From contig JAHBUB010000003.1 of assembly GCA_019638285.1 (NCBI GenBank), forward strand, positions 1 through 64,000: a stretch of DNA of 64,000 nucleotides, written 5' to 3'. The stretch is from Cyclobacteriaceae bacterium (GTDB taxonomy: Bacteria; Bacteroidota; Bacteroidia; Cytophagales; Cyclobacteriaceae). Each line of letters opens with the position of its first letter. Within the stretch, counting starts at the first letter, position 1. The notes under the pieces are model-generated. The model had not been told where the DNA came from, ran no database searches, and saw only the letters and a list, made by a program, of their open reading frames with translations. The position numbers were made by a program, and so were the translations under genes. Of this stretch, positions 51,112-59,929 are shown piece by piece.

Positions 51112-51876
51112 TTATTCGGGCCATACTCCGGATTCTTCTACTTCTTCATTTGAATTGTAATACACATAGGTCCCGGCTGTGCCATTGGCATTCCATGTAA
51201 TGTGATTTTGGAGTTTTCCATTTTCGAAAACTTTAATACTTCCTGAATAATCCGGGTTAGAAGTGATATTGATCTTTTCATTATCACTTAAAATGTTAAA
51301 ACGAAAGACACCCAAGGCGGTTTCGTCCCACTCAAACCTAATGGATAAGCTGTGATCATCTTCATCATATAACTCCAAGAAACCTTGTTTGCCGTTTTTA
51401 GACCGTTCTGAATGCCAATATTTTATAAACTCATTGTTATTTTCTTTAATAAAGAGTTCAAAAATATAATGAGTGCTGGTTTCTGAAAGTTGGTATCCAT
51501 AGGTTAGACTTTCGTTGCCATCAGTGATGGTCCAGGTATAGGCAGATACGTTTGTTTTGATGTTGGCCGTTCTTCCACTATCCCCACCGATTCTTCCAAA
51601 AATAGATTCATCGGATTTGGTGGCTCCAGAGGGTGGTTGCATTGCAGAGACAATGTAAACGATACTGTTGGCCATCGTCAAGTGGCCATATATCTGACCG
51701 GCATTCATGTCGGTTGAGTTTTTAATACCATCCGGAATTATTAGGGGTGGATTATCGATATCAAAACCGAATTCCACATCTTCAAAATCGGGTTGAACAT
51801 CTTCATCTTTGCTACAAGAAGTAAAGATCAAGGCGACAATAATTAACCAAAGGCTTGAATTAAATAGTCTTTTCAT
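51112..51876 (-). CDS. Hypothetical lipoprotein (254 aa)
   Basis: A 254-aa lipoprotein with lipobox ending at Cys21 (ALIFTSCSKDED). No family was recognised. The mature part is rich in beta strands and in Asp, Glu, Ser and Asn. Its C-terminal stretch (GSIKVFENGKLQNHITWNANGTAGTYVYYN) resembles MORN-like or toxin-antitoxin-unrelated repeat strands seen in surface lipoproteins. It has its own -7 box (51899-51906) and terminator (51049-51091) and so is a single-gene unit. A surface or periplasmic role is likely from the lipobox; function unknown. Confidence 0.78.
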   Translation of the reverse strand: MKRLFNSSLWLIIVALIFTSCSKDEDVQPDFEDVEFGFDIDNPPLIIPDGIKNSTDMNAGQIYGHLTMANSIVYIVSAMQPPSGATKSDESIFGRIGGDSGRTANIKTNVSAYTWTITDGNESLTYGYQLSETSTHYIFELFIKENNNEFIKYWHSERSKNGKQGFLELYDEDDHSLSIRFEWDETALGVFRFNILSDNEKINITSNPDYSGSIKVFENGKLQNHITWNANGTAGTYVYYNSNEEVEESGVWPE

Positions 51877-52322
51877 ATTTCATTTTGTAATTGAGCTGCA
51901 AAGTTAAACAATATTTATACCCTGCGAATCATTACATTGATAAATTCACAATTTATGTAGGGTTTACCTTCTCAAGTATAATTTATTTGATCATTGACAT
52001 GAAGAAACTTTTTTTGAGTGAGTAGGAACTACCCAAACATGTTCTTTATTTTTATTTGTGCGTGAGAAATTGTGGATTGTTTCATAATACACTTCATGGA
52101 AATCGAATGGGTTGATTTCGGTGATTGAATTTTTCTAGTGATTCACTTCTCTGGTTATGCCTAATTTATAAGGTCACATCAGTTAGATCCAATTCTCGGA
52201 GATTTTCTATCTATTGGATTAGTGGTGTTCTGCACTAGACATCTGGTTTATTTGCTTTTTCTACAATTTACTCCCTTTAAAATCACTGGTTGTTGGTATT
52301 TATTTTGTCTTTATCTTGCAAT
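51877..52322. other. Intergenic stretch before ribE
   Basis: No coding frame longer than a few dozen codons is convincing. It holds the promoter of the lipoprotein gene on its left side. No FMN riboswitch-like set of conserved bases was recognised before ribE. The rest is AT-rich and unstructured to the eye. Confidence 0.4.
51899..51906 (-). promoter_or_regulatory. -7 box upstream of the 254-aa lipoprotein
   Basis: Minus strand TAACTTTG matches TAnnTTTG exactly, 23 bases upstream of the start codon. A TTCG at 51925-51928 lies 18 bases further upstream, one base off TTTG. Confidence 0.45.
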
Positions 52323-52910
52323 ATGTTTACTGGCATTATAGAAACAATAGGCAAGGTGGTTGATGTCAATCGGGAAGGCGAGAATACGCACTATGGCATT
52401 GTCTGTGACATTACCCCTGAGTTGAAGGTGGATCAAAGCATTTCTCACAACGGAGTTTGCCTTACGGTAACAAAAATAGAGGATAACAAGTATTGGGTCA
52501 CCGCCATTAAAGAAACGCTCAATAAGTCTAATCTAGGAAAATTAAAGCAAGGGAGTATCGTGAACCTCGAACGGAGCATGCTCAACAATGGCCGATTTGA
52601 TGGCCATATTGTCCAAGGACACGTTGACCAAACAGGTATCTGTAAGTCGATAAAAGAGGAAAATGGGAGTTGGTTGTTTGGTTTTGAATATGATCCCACC
52701 CAGGGGAACCTTACTGTGGAAAAAGGGTCAATTGCCATTAATGGAGTGAGCCTCACCTGCTTCAATTCAGAAGAAAGTAGTTTTCGTGTCGCAATTATTC
52801 CTTACACATACGAACACACTAATTTTCACCAATTAAAAGTGGGAGATACTGTAAATCTAGAGTTTGATATTATTGGTAAATATGTGAGCAAACTAATACG
52901 CGGTAATTAA
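52323..52910 (+). CDS. ribE: Riboflavin synthase, alpha subunit
   Basis: A 195-aa enzyme of two lumazine-binding repeats. The N-terminus MFTGIIETIGKV is the family hallmark. SISHNGVCLTV is followed by MLNNGRFDGHIVQGHVDQTG in the first repeat, and SIAINGVSLTC with YTYEHTNFHQLKVGD in the second. It joins two molecules of 6,7-dimethyl-8-ribityllumazine to give riboflavin. The frame is open from 52290, but MFTGIIE at 52323 is the correct start. The M61 peptidase gene follows 79 bases later on the same strand. Length is normal. Confidence 0.96.
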   Translation: MFTGIIETIGKVVDVNREGENTHYGIVCDITPELKVDQSISHNGVCLTVTKIEDNKYWVTAIKETLNKSNLGKLKQGSIVNLERSMLNNGRFDGHIVQGHVDQTGICKSIKEENGSWLFGFEYDPTQGNLTVEKGSIAINGVSLTCFNSEESSFRVAIIPYTYEHTNFHQLKVGDTVNLEFDIIGKYVSKLIRGN

Positions 52911-52989
52911 TTCATGAACGTATACTCAAACGCGAAGTTAAACACCATGGAATTGCTCTTTTCTTAACTGGTACCTTAATGATAATTAT

Positions 52990-54801
52990 ATGAAGAAGAT
53001 TATTTATCTGATTTTGTTGGTCACCGGCCTCAGCTATGCTCAAACCTTCAATGAGTATGAGATTTCGTTTGAGAATGCTGTTCACCATGAAGCAAATGTA
53101 GTGCTTACCTTTAAAGACATTCAAAATGATGTGTTGGAAGTGCGCATGGGCCGTTCATCACCCGGGCGATATGCACTTCATGAATTTGCCAAGAACATTT
53201 ATAATGTAAAGGCACAAGATAGTAAGGGGAATCCATTGCCCATCACACGGCCAAATCCTTATCAATGGAATGTAGCCAAACATGATGGGACCGTTAAGTT
53301 CAGTTATACGCTTTTTGGGGATAGGGGTGATGGAACCTATCTGCAAATAGATGAGACGCATGCGCACTTGAACATGCCCGCTACATTTGCATTTGCAAAA
53401 GGGTTTGATACTCGACCTATTAAAGTAAATTTTAAAATTCGAGAAGATTTAAAATGGAAAATCGCTACCCAGCTAAAACACTTAGAGGGCAATTCCTATA
53501 TGGCACCTGATTTTCAATACCTTATGGATAGTCCTGCTGAAATAAGTAATTTCATGCTTAGGGAATTTACGGAGGAGTCAAATGGAAAAAGTTACACCAT
53601 TCAGATCGCGCTTCATCACCCGGGAAGTGAATTAACAGCCGACAAACTTTTCGAAGGTGTTAAGAAAATAGTAAGACAGCAAAAAGCGGTATATGGAATG
53701 TTGCCCGATTATGATTTCGGTACCTATACGTTTTTAGTCTGTTATATGCCGCAGGCCAGTGGTGATGGCATGGAACATCGTAATTCTACTTATGTTACTG
53801 GTAGAAATTCACTGGAAGGGGAGGGAATAAATCGAGCGTTGGGCACTATTTCTCATGAATTTTTTCATTGCTGGAATGTGGAGCGCATTCGACCTGCCTC
53901 CCTGGCGCCTTTCAATTTTGAGCGAGCCAATATGTCTGGAGAATTATGGTTTGCGGAAGGATTCACTTCTTATTATACTGGATTGATCCTTTGCCGTGCC
54001 GGATTGTTGGATCAAAAGGCATACGTAGAGAGTCTCAGTAACTCAATTAACTATGTTAAAAACAGTCCAGGTCGCGATTATTTCAATGTAATTGAAATGA
54101 GTTACCAAGCGCCCTTTGCGGATGCATCTACTTCAATAGATCCGAATAATAGGAGCAATACTTTCATTAGCTATTACTCATATGGTGAGGTACTTGGCCT
54201 GGCCCTTGACCTGTCTCTTAGAAATTTGAAAGGAAGCTACTCATTGGATGGTTTTATGAAAAGTGTTTGGGAAAAGTTTGGCAAAACAGAAATCACTTAT
54301 ACACTCTCAAGTTTGAGGGCCTCTTTGGCAGAGTATGTTACCCCGGATTTCTCCAATAATTTTTTTGATAGATATATTTATAAGAGTGAATTGCCAGATT
54401 ATAAAAGCCTACTTCCCACTGTAGGTGTATCCTATTCTGCAATGGCTCCTAATAAAGCACATATGGGAGCAGATTTTATTAATATAGACGGTGGTATTAT
54501 GATTTCTGATTATACCACAATAGGGGCACCAGCATACAAAGCCGGTCTTGAAAAAGGAGATATCATTTCATCTATTAATGGAAGCCCAATTACAACTACT
54601 GAAATTTTGAAAACACGGATGGATCAAATGATACCCGGAAAAGAAATTTCTATTAGTTATAAACGATTGGATGAGATGCGGACAACTCAATTGATGCTTG
54701 AAGCAGATCCTCTCATGCAAACAAGATTGTTTGAGGATTCGGGATTTAAACCCGATGCTGATAAACTAAAACGAAGGTCAGGCTGGCTTCAAGCCAAATA
54801 G
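52990..54801 (+). CDS. M61 family metallopeptidase with PDZ domain
   Basis: A 603-aa exported protein, signal peptide ending about SYAQ18. The M61 catalytic site is GTISHEFFHCWNVERIRP (about residues 292-309), giving the HExxH zinc motif, with the third ligand in GELWFAEGFTSYYTG. A PDZ domain at about 490-570 contains AYKAGLEKGDIISSINGSPIT. The family includes glycyl aminopeptidases. It acts in the periplasm or outside. It may share a transcript with ribE, but there is no functional link. It ends 24 bases before a convergent PAP2 gene. Confidence 0.92.
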   Translation: MKKIIYLILLVTGLSYAQTFNEYEISFENAVHHEANVVLTFKDIQNDVLEVRMGRSSPGRYALHEFAKNIYNVKAQDSKGNPLPITRPNPYQWNVAKHDGTVKFSYTLFGDRGDGTYLQIDETHAHLNMPATFAFAKGFDTRPIKVNFKIREDLKWKIATQLKHLEGNSYMAPDFQYLMDSPAEISNFMLREFTEESNGKSYTIQIALHHPGSELTADKLFEGVKKIVRQQKAVYGMLPDYDFGTYTFLVCYMPQASGDGMEHRNSTYVTGRNSLEGEGINRALGTISHEFFHCWNVERIRPASLAPFNFERANMSGELWFAEGFTSYYTGLILCRAGLLDQKAYVESLSNSINYVKNSPGRDYFNVIEMSYQAPFADASTSIDPNNRSNTFISYYSYGEVLGLALDLSLRNLKGSYSLDGFMKSVWEKFGKTEITYTLSSLRASLAEYVTPDFSNNFFDRYIYKSELPDYKSLLPTVGVSYSAMAPNKAHMGADFINIDGGIMISDYTTIGAPAYKAGLEKGDIISSINGSPITTTEILKTRMDQMIPGKEISISYKRLDEMRTTQLMLEADPLMQTRLFEDSGFKPDADKLKRRSGWLQAK

Positions 54802-54824
54802 AAAACTTTTTGTTTAACCAATAA

Positions 54825-55406
54825 TCAGAGTTCTGATGGCTTGGGCTTTCCGAATTTATTTACCAACCAATTGGCAAATAAAAATCCTATCCATCCACAT
54901 AATAAACCGATGATGGCGCCCACTATTATGTCCCCAGGATAGTGAACCCCCAGGTAGATCCGGGTGTAACTCATCAGAGCTGCCCATAGGAAGATGGCAC
55001 TTATCCAATAATAGTGTCCTCTGAATATCAGAAACACCAACATGGACACACCAAACGTGTTGGCCGCATGCCCGGAGGCAAAGCCATACAAACCACCTTT
55101 ATAATTGTTTACAATATGTACCAGCCCCTCCAGGGAGGGCTCCTGTGACGGGCGTAACCGGGAAAAGAATGGTTTCATAAAACCTGAAGTAATCTGATCA
55201 GAAAGGGCAATACAAAGTGCTACTCCCAACAAAAAGTAGATTGCATTCCACTTCTTGAATTTGATGATAAGGTAAATTAAGAACAGATAAAGAGGCAACC
55301 AGAATATGGTTTTCGTGGCCAAAAGCATGACTGGATCCAGCCAACTGGTATGAAATCCGTTGAAGTAAAGAAGAAGTTCTCTATCGAGTTCAAGTAGGCG
55401 CTGCAA
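54825..55406 (-). CDS. PAP2-family phosphatase
   Basis: A 193-aa membrane protein with about five transmembrane helices. All three phosphatase motifs are visible: KPFFSRLRP (about residues 78-86), FASGHAANTFG (about 108-118) with the catalytic His, and YTRIYLGVHYPGDIIVG (about 147-163). It would dephosphorylate a lipid phosphate, such as undecaprenyl pyrophosphate or phosphatidate, on the outer face of the inner membrane. It is convergent with the M61 gene and divergent from ctlX. The exact substrate cannot be told from the motifs. The cytoplasmic end is a short KPKPSEL tail. Confidence 0.92.
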   Translation of the reverse strand: MQRLLELDRELLLYFNGFHTSWLDPVMLLATKTIFWLPLYLFLIYLIIKFKKWNAIYFLLGVALCIALSDQITSGFMKPFFSRLRPSQEPSLEGLVHIVNNYKGGLYGFASGHAANTFGVSMLVFLIFRGHYYWISAIFLWAALMSYTRIYLGVHYPGDIIVGAIIGLLCGWIGFLFANWLVNKFGKPKPSEL

Positions 55407-55413
55407 AATCGAT

Positions 55414-55421
55414 TACATTTG
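55414..55421 (+). promoter_or_regulatory. -7 box upstream of ctlX
   Basis: TACATTTG matches TAnnTTTG exactly, 24 bases before the ATG at 55446. It lies in the short space between ctlX and the divergent PAP2 gene. Confidence 0.4.
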
Positions 55422-55445
55422 TATGAAAGCCAAAATTAACCCATA

Positions 55446-56378
55446 ATGTTTAATGAAATGAGTTTTTTTCAGGTTCCTCACACAATATTGATGATACGTC
55501 CGGCCTCCTTTGGGTACAATCCAGAAACTGCGGCCTCCAATGCTTTCCAGAAAAAGAATGATGATGAGGCTGTTCATCATAAAGCCATAAAGGAATTTGA
55601 TAAAGCAGTTGAAGCCCTGATGGTCAAGGGTATTTCCGTGTTGGTGATAGACGACACCCCGCAGCCAATAACAACGGATGCTATTTTTCCTAATAACTGG
55701 ATTAGTACACATCAAGATGGGAAAGTAATTATCTATCCGATGATGGCACCCAGCCGAAGAAGGGAAAGGCGTATGGATGTGGTGGCACAATTGGAGGAAA
55801 AGTATAAAACCATAGAAGTAATAGATCTTAGTGCACCTGAATTGGAGGGAAAGTTTCTGGAAGGTACGGGTAGTATCATTTTTGACCATCCCAATAAAAT
55901 AGCTTATGCGTGTCGCTCGGAGAGAACAAATGAGGAATTATTTGTATCACTTTGTAAGCGATTGGGCTACAAGCCCATTGTATTTAATGCGGTAGATGAG
56001 CGTGGACTTGCCATCTACCATACCAATGTAATGATGTGGGTGGGAGAATCATTAGCAGGTATATGTCTGGATGCGATTCATAATGAAGAGGATCAGGAGT
56101 TAGTTTTGGCCCAACTAAATGCCACCAACCATAAAGTGATTGCGCTGAGCTATGCGCAAATGAATTCATTTGCGGGTAATATGTTTGAGGTACGGAATGC
56201 CAATGATGAGCGATTTTTATTATTGTCAAAGGCAGCTTATGATTCTTTGCTGCCAGGCCAACTTCACGAAATGGAAAAGCATCTGACACCAATGCCTCTT
56301 GATATTAGTACGATTGAAGAGAGTGGAGGTGGCTCGATTCGTTGTATGGTGGCAGGCATCCATCTTCCTCTTAAATAA
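55446..56378 (+). CDS. ctlX: Citrulline-utilization hydrolase-like protein (CtlX type)
   Basis: A 310-aa protein of the amidinotransferase/arginine deiminase fold. The start HTILMIRPASFGYNPETAASNAFQ is the pattern of the CtlX group. The catalytic region includes IFPNNWISTHQDGKVIIYPM with the His, and GTGSIIFDH; the C-terminal GGGSIRCMVAGI would carry the nucleophilic Cys (about residue 303). CtlX-type enzymes act on citrulline or related guanidino compounds. A later Met (55458, MSFFQ) is an alternative start. It is divergent from the PAP2 gene, and no arginine-metabolism neighbour was seen. Confidence 0.83.
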   Translation: MFNEMSFFQVPHTILMIRPASFGYNPETAASNAFQKKNDDEAVHHKAIKEFDKAVEALMVKGISVLVIDDTPQPITTDAIFPNNWISTHQDGKVIIYPMMAPSRRRERRMDVVAQLEEKYKTIEVIDLSAPELEGKFLEGTGSIIFDHPNKIAYACRSERTNEELFVSLCKRLGYKPIVFNAVDERGLAIYHTNVMMWVGESLAGICLDAIHNEEDQELVLAQLNATNHKVIALSYAQMNSFAGNMFEVRNANDERFLLLSKAAYDSLLPGQLHEMEKHLTPMPLDISTIEESGGGSIRCMVAGIHLPLK

Positions 56379-56466
56379 TGCTCCAATTATAAGCGTTGTG
56401 GGGTTTTGCTATGCTCCATGACCTAATTTTTATAAATTGGAGCCTGTAGATTAGGCTTTAATTACT

Positions 56467-57951
56467 ATGAAAAAATACGATCTCGTTATTATTGGGGCTG
56501 GCCCTTCCGGCTATGCTGCTGCCATGCGCGCATTGGATTTCCGAAAAAAGGTCTTGCTGGTAGAAAGAAATAGTGTGGGAGGAGCAGGTGTGGTGAATGG
56601 TGCATTGTCCTCAAAAACCTGGTGGGAGTTGTCCAGAGAGACATCCGTCTTTAGAAAGAACTTGAAACGTTTTAATATAGAGGCACCCAGTGTAAACTAT
56701 GACGAAATTCAGGCTGAAGTGCATCGGGCTATCGATGAGCGCAGGTCCATGTTGGAGTTGCATATAGCCCAGCTCAAGGATTCCAATTATTCCAATCTCC
56801 TGGAGTTTAAAAATGGAAATGCCAAACTGATTAGTCAAACTGAAATTGAGATCACCAATGGCGCATCTAAAGAGGTAGTTCATGGTGATTACATCATTTT
56901 GGCAACGGGCAGCAGGCCGAGGTATCTTCACGAGCTTCCCATCGATGAAAAAATTGTAATGACCAGCGATGGCATTGAGAGTATGGATGATTTTCCCGAA
57001 AGCATGGTGATAGTAGGTGCAGGGGTGATTGGCTGTGAATACGCCACTATATTTTCAGGATTTGGAAAAACAAAAGTACATCTGATCGACAAAGGAAATC
57101 GCATTCTTCCTTTTGAAGACGAAGATGTGGTGAATATCATTGAGCGCAATATGGAAAACAACGGGGTGCTCATCCATCGAAATTCTAAACTCGTTAGAAT
57201 GGAAATTAGGAATGAAAGAGTGGAGTATGAATTGGAATATAATGATGGAGGAAAGGAAGTGTTTAACGTAGAGAAGGCGCTAATCTCTGTGGGAAGGACG
57301 CCTAACTATGAGAACCTTTGGGAGGATGGTGTAAATATAAATATTAACAAAAGAGGGATTGAGGACAATGACACTCAAACGAATGTTTCAAATATTTACG
57401 TAGTAGGAGATCTTACCGCTGACATCTCTCTGGTAAATGTGGGTGAACTGGAGGGCAGGTATGCAGTAGAGCGAATTTTTGGTAAACCAAAGCGAAAACT
57501 TATATATGAAAACATAAGTACTATTATGTTTTTAAGTCCCGAAGTGGCGGGGGTGGGATTGAACGAAACACAAGCGCGTGAAAATAAGCTTGATTATAAA
57601 GTAGTGACTTTAGATTATAGTTGCATACCTCGGGCAATTGCAAAAAGGAACACCCAGGGCTTTATCAAACTTTTGGTAACCAATGACGAGGACATGAAAA
57701 TACTGGGTGTGAAGGTGGTGGGTAATCATGCCTCTAGTGCCATTCAGGCGGTTGCAGTTTTGATTTCTATGAATAAGGGAATAGAAGAGCTGGCAGAGTG
57801 TGTTCATCCTCACCCATCGATTACAGAAGGAATTCAGGAATGTGTTCGGATGTTGATGGGAAAATCCATGTTTAAACCAACTGCTTTAAGAGATAAAATT
57901 ACATGCCGTTCCTGTGTTGATTGCGTATATGAGGATATTATCTTTAATTAA
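56467..57951 (+). CDS. Flavoprotein of the disulfide-reductase family lacking the redox cysteines
   Basis: A 494-aa protein with the full layout of dihydrolipoamide dehydrogenases. The FAD motif is IGAGPSGYAA (G10, G12, G15), and the NAD motif is MVIVGAGVIGCEYATIFSGFG near residue 180. A second FAD segment is NIYVVGDL, with a C-terminal dimer domain at HPHPSITEGIQE (His447, Glu454). Where the redox disulfide normally reads CLNVGC, the sequence is GVVNGA: Cys41 is Gly and Cys46 is Ala. The C-terminal tail carries CRSCVDC (Cys480, 483, 486). It therefore cannot work through the standard disulfide. It may be an NAD(P)H oxidoreductase of the soluble transhydrogenase kind. A secreted protein gene starts directly after its stop. 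Confidence 0.85.
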   Translation: MKKYDLVIIGAGPSGYAAAMRALDFRKKVLLVERNSVGGAGVVNGALSSKTWWELSRETSVFRKNLKRFNIEAPSVNYDEIQAEVHRAIDERRSMLELHIAQLKDSNYSNLLEFKNGNAKLISQTEIEITNGASKEVVHGDYIILATGSRPRYLHELPIDEKIVMTSDGIESMDDFPESMVIVGAGVIGCEYATIFSGFGKTKVHLIDKGNRILPFEDEDVVNIIERNMENNGVLIHRNSKLVRMEIRNERVEYELEYNDGGKEVFNVEKALISVGRTPNYENLWEDGVNININKRGIEDNDTQTNVSNIYVVGDLTADISLVNVGELEGRYAVERIFGKPKRKLIYENISTIMFLSPEVAGVGLNETQARENKLDYKVVTLDYSCIPRAIAKRNTQGFIKLLVTNDEDMKILGVKVVGNHASSAIQAVAVLISMNKGIEELAECVHPHPSITEGIQECVRMLMGKSMFKPTALRDKITCRSCVDCVYEDIIFN

Positions 57952-58563
57952 ATGAAAAGCATTTTTCTTTTTTTTGTGCTTTTACTATTGGGCTCGTTTG
58001 CTACCGTATTTGGTCAGGAAACGGAGCGTGTAGCACCAAAAGGTAAATTTGGAAGAAAACAGAAATCCTTATTTACTGAACATATCGACTTCGAGGGGAT
58101 GGTAAAGCGCTATCTTATGAAGGAGACACAGCCCATGGAGCCCCTGGAAGGTATCTATTCTGTGTCGGCCATCATTTCTAAAAGGGGTGGGTTTTTATCT
58201 AACCCTAACAGGGAAAAAATAATCGCCAGAAAAGATAATTACGCCAAAGTGGTGATCATGAAGGATTCTGAAAATTCACATAGAGAATACCTGGAAGTAT
58301 CTCTGGCTTCTAAGATTCCAGGTAAATATCCTGTAGTAGGGGAGTTCAGCAGCTTATCTGAGGGAAAGGCGTTTGTTTACAAGCATTATGAACCCAAACA
58401 ACCCATTAACTCCTATTCCTTTGTGTTATCCGAATTTGATATTCTGGATGGTGTACTCACCGAGGTAGTTCGCAGGAAAACCATTACCTATAAGCTTTCC
58501 TACCTAAAGGTCTATCCGAAGAAGGAAGATATTTTTCTTCACAGATTTCCTAATAATAAGTAG
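57952..58563 (+). CDS. Secreted hypothetical protein coupled to the flavoprotein
   Basis: A 203-aa protein with a signal peptide cleaved after about FGQ24. The mature part is basic at the start (KGKFGRKQKSLF), then beta-rich (GIYSVSAIISKRGGFLS, YAKVVIMKDSE, YKLSYLKVYPKKEDIFLHRFPNNK). No family was recognised. Its ATG follows the flavoprotein stop with no gap at all, so translation is probably coupled. The last 14 bases overlap the end of a convergent nitroreductase gene, so the 3' regions interfere. A periplasmic role is likely from the signal peptide; no catalytic motif is seen. Confidence 0.72.
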   Translation: MKSIFLFFVLLLLGSFATVFGQETERVAPKGKFGRKQKSLFTEHIDFEGMVKRYLMKETQPMEPLEGIYSVSAIISKRGGFLSNPNREKIIARKDNYAKVVIMKDSENSHREYLEVSLASKIPGKYPVVGEFSSLSEGKAFVYKHYEPKQPINSYSFVLSEFDILDGVLTEVVRRKTITYKLSYLKVYPKKEDIFLHRFPNNK

Positions 58564-59236
58564 CAATTTCCGCCAACGATTTTCGTGCAAGTTGAGGTAC
58601 ATAAGTGTTCTCCGTTGGGTACCCCACAGGGATAAGTAGAAATGGTCTTTCGTTTTCTGGACGTTTAAGCAATTTTGTTAAGAAATTCATAGGCCTGGGA
58701 GTGTGCGTGAGCGCCACCAATCCTGCATGGTGAATGGCAGTCAGTAAAAATCCGCAAGCCAAACCCACGGACTCCGCTACATAATAATTTGTTTTCTTAT
58801 TCCCATTGGGATTTAGATCATAAGTTTTTTTGAATACGATGATGAGATAGGGGGCGATTTCCAGAAAGGGTTTCTGCCAATCGGTTTGAAGGGGTTTAAG
58901 ATCATCTAGCCATTCTGTGGGCATTCGGCTATTATAACTCTCGTATTCTTCCTCTTCTGCGGCCTTCCTTATTTGTGTTTTTAAATCAGCGTCACTGACT
59001 ATACAAAAAGCCCATGGTTGCTTATGGGCACCAGAGGGTGCGGTGGATGCACAGCAGATAATATTTTCAATCACTTCTTTAGGTATCGGCTTATCGGAAA
59101 AATCTCGCACTGTCCTTCGCTTGTCCATCCATTGGTAGAAAAATTTGCTACGTCTTATCGTTTCTTCTTCAGAATAGCTTTCATGATGGTAGGCTATAAA
59201 CTCATACCCATTAATAATTTTTATTTTTTTATCCAT
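58550..59236 (-). CDS. Nitroreductase family protein
   Basis: A 228-aa flavoprotein of the nitroreductase fold. RRTVRDFSDKPIPKEVIENIICCASTAPSGAHKQPWAFCIV (about residues 39-80) holds the FMN-phosphate and ribityl contacts. YYVAESVGLACGFLLTAIHHAGLVALTHTPRPM and the final P.GYPTENTYVP complete it. It reduces nitro compounds or acts as a quinone or flavin reductase with NAD(P)H. The N-terminal 36 residues (YEFIAYHHESYSEEETIRRSKFFYQW) match iodotyrosine-deiodinase-like members of the family in layout, which I only note as possible. The gene converges on and overlaps the secreted hypothetical gene by 14 bases. Confidence 0.9.
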   Translation of the reverse strand: MDKKIKIINGYEFIAYHHESYSEEETIRRSKFFYQWMDKRRTVRDFSDKPIPKEVIENIICCASTAPSGAHKQPWAFCIVSDADLKTQIRKAAEEEEYESYNSRMPTEWLDDLKPLQTDWQKPFLEIAPYLIIVFKKTYDLNPNGNKKTNYYVAESVGLACGFLLTAIHHAGLVALTHTPRPMNFLTKLLKRPENERPFLLIPVGYPTENTYVPQLARKSLAEIATYY

Positions 59237-59240
59237 AAAG

Positions 59241-59271
59241 GAAATTTATGAATTGATTCCCAATGTACAAA
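59241..59271 (-). promoter_or_regulatory. -33/-7 promoter pair for the nitroreductase gene
   Basis: On the minus strand TTTG (59268-59271) is followed after 19 bases by TAAATTTC (59241-59248), one base off TAnnTTTG. The start codon at 59236 begins only 5 bases after the box, so the message would be nearly leaderless. Confidence 0.4.
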
Positions 59272-59316
59272 CACGGCATGGAGAAGATTTTGTGAAATAC
59301 AATGGGATAGATATTT

Positions 59317-59928
59317 TCAGGGTTTTGCAGAATTGTGCCTTTCTTCCAACACCTTTGTCACATCTGTGAGGGTTGTGTTTTTGGCAGATAAGAGTAGGAG
59401 GTAGTGGTACATGAGGTCGGCAGCTTCATTAAGGAAAAGCTCCTGATTTTCATCTTTGGCTTCAATCACCAACTCCACGGCTTCCTCTCCTACTTTTTGA
59501 GCAATTTTATTAATGCCCTTTTCCATTAGTTTGGATGTATAGGAGGTGGAGGTGGGGTTATTTATTCTATCCTGAATAATAGCTTCAAGATGGTGAAGAC
59601 TAAAAGATGGATTGGTTTCGTTGAAACAGGTATCGGTTCCCGTGTGGCATACGGGGCCTGTTGGATTTACTTTGATGAGCAAACAATCCTGATCACAATC
59701 CGGTTTGATTTCGGTGAGGTGAAGGAAATTTCCTGAAGTTTCTCCTTTTGTCCAGAGTCGGTTTTTACTTCTGCTAAAGAAGGTCACCCGTTTTTCTTCC
59801 AAAGTCTTCAGCAAAGCACTTTGATTCATATAACCTACCATTAACACTTTAGATGATACGCCATCCTGAATTACACAGGGGATAAGTCCTGTTGCTTTGT
59901 CAAACGTAATATTGCTTATATCAATCAT
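59317..59928 (-). CDS. hisI: Bifunctional phosphoribosyl-AMP cyclohydrolase/phosphoribosyl-ATP pyrophosphatase
   Basis: A 203-aa two-domain enzyme (HisIE). The N-terminal cyclohydrolase part has the zinc-binding DCDQDCLLIKVNPTGPVCHTGTDTCF (about residues 77-102) with the conserved Cys residues. The C-terminal pyrophosphatase part has KLMEKGINKIAQKVGEEAVELVIEAK and NEAADLMYHYLLLL. It carries out steps 2 and 3 of histidine synthesis. It is the last gene seen of the operon hisC-hisB-hisH-hisA-hisF-hisIE, 1 base after hisF. Length is normal for the fused form. Confidence 0.96.
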   Translation of the reverse strand: MIDISNITFDKATGLIPCVIQDGVSSKVLMVGYMNQSALLKTLEEKRVTFFSRSKNRLWTKGETSGNFLHLTEIKPDCDQDCLLIKVNPTGPVCHTGTDTCFNETNPSFSLHHLEAIIQDRINNPTSTSYTSKLMEKGINKIAQKVGEEAVELVIEAKDENQELFLNEAADLMYHYLLLLSAKNTTLTDVTKVLEERHNSAKP

Positions 59929-59929
59929 C

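Noticed and set aside
51877-52322. FMN riboswitch before ribE
   Set aside because: The conserved sequence blocks of the FMN riboswitch could not be found in the leader on the plus strand.
55413-55889. 158-codon minus-strand frame opposite ctlX
   Set aside because: It runs antisense to a well-supported gene, has no family features and shows an irregular Cys, His and Ile-rich composition expected of a shadow frame.
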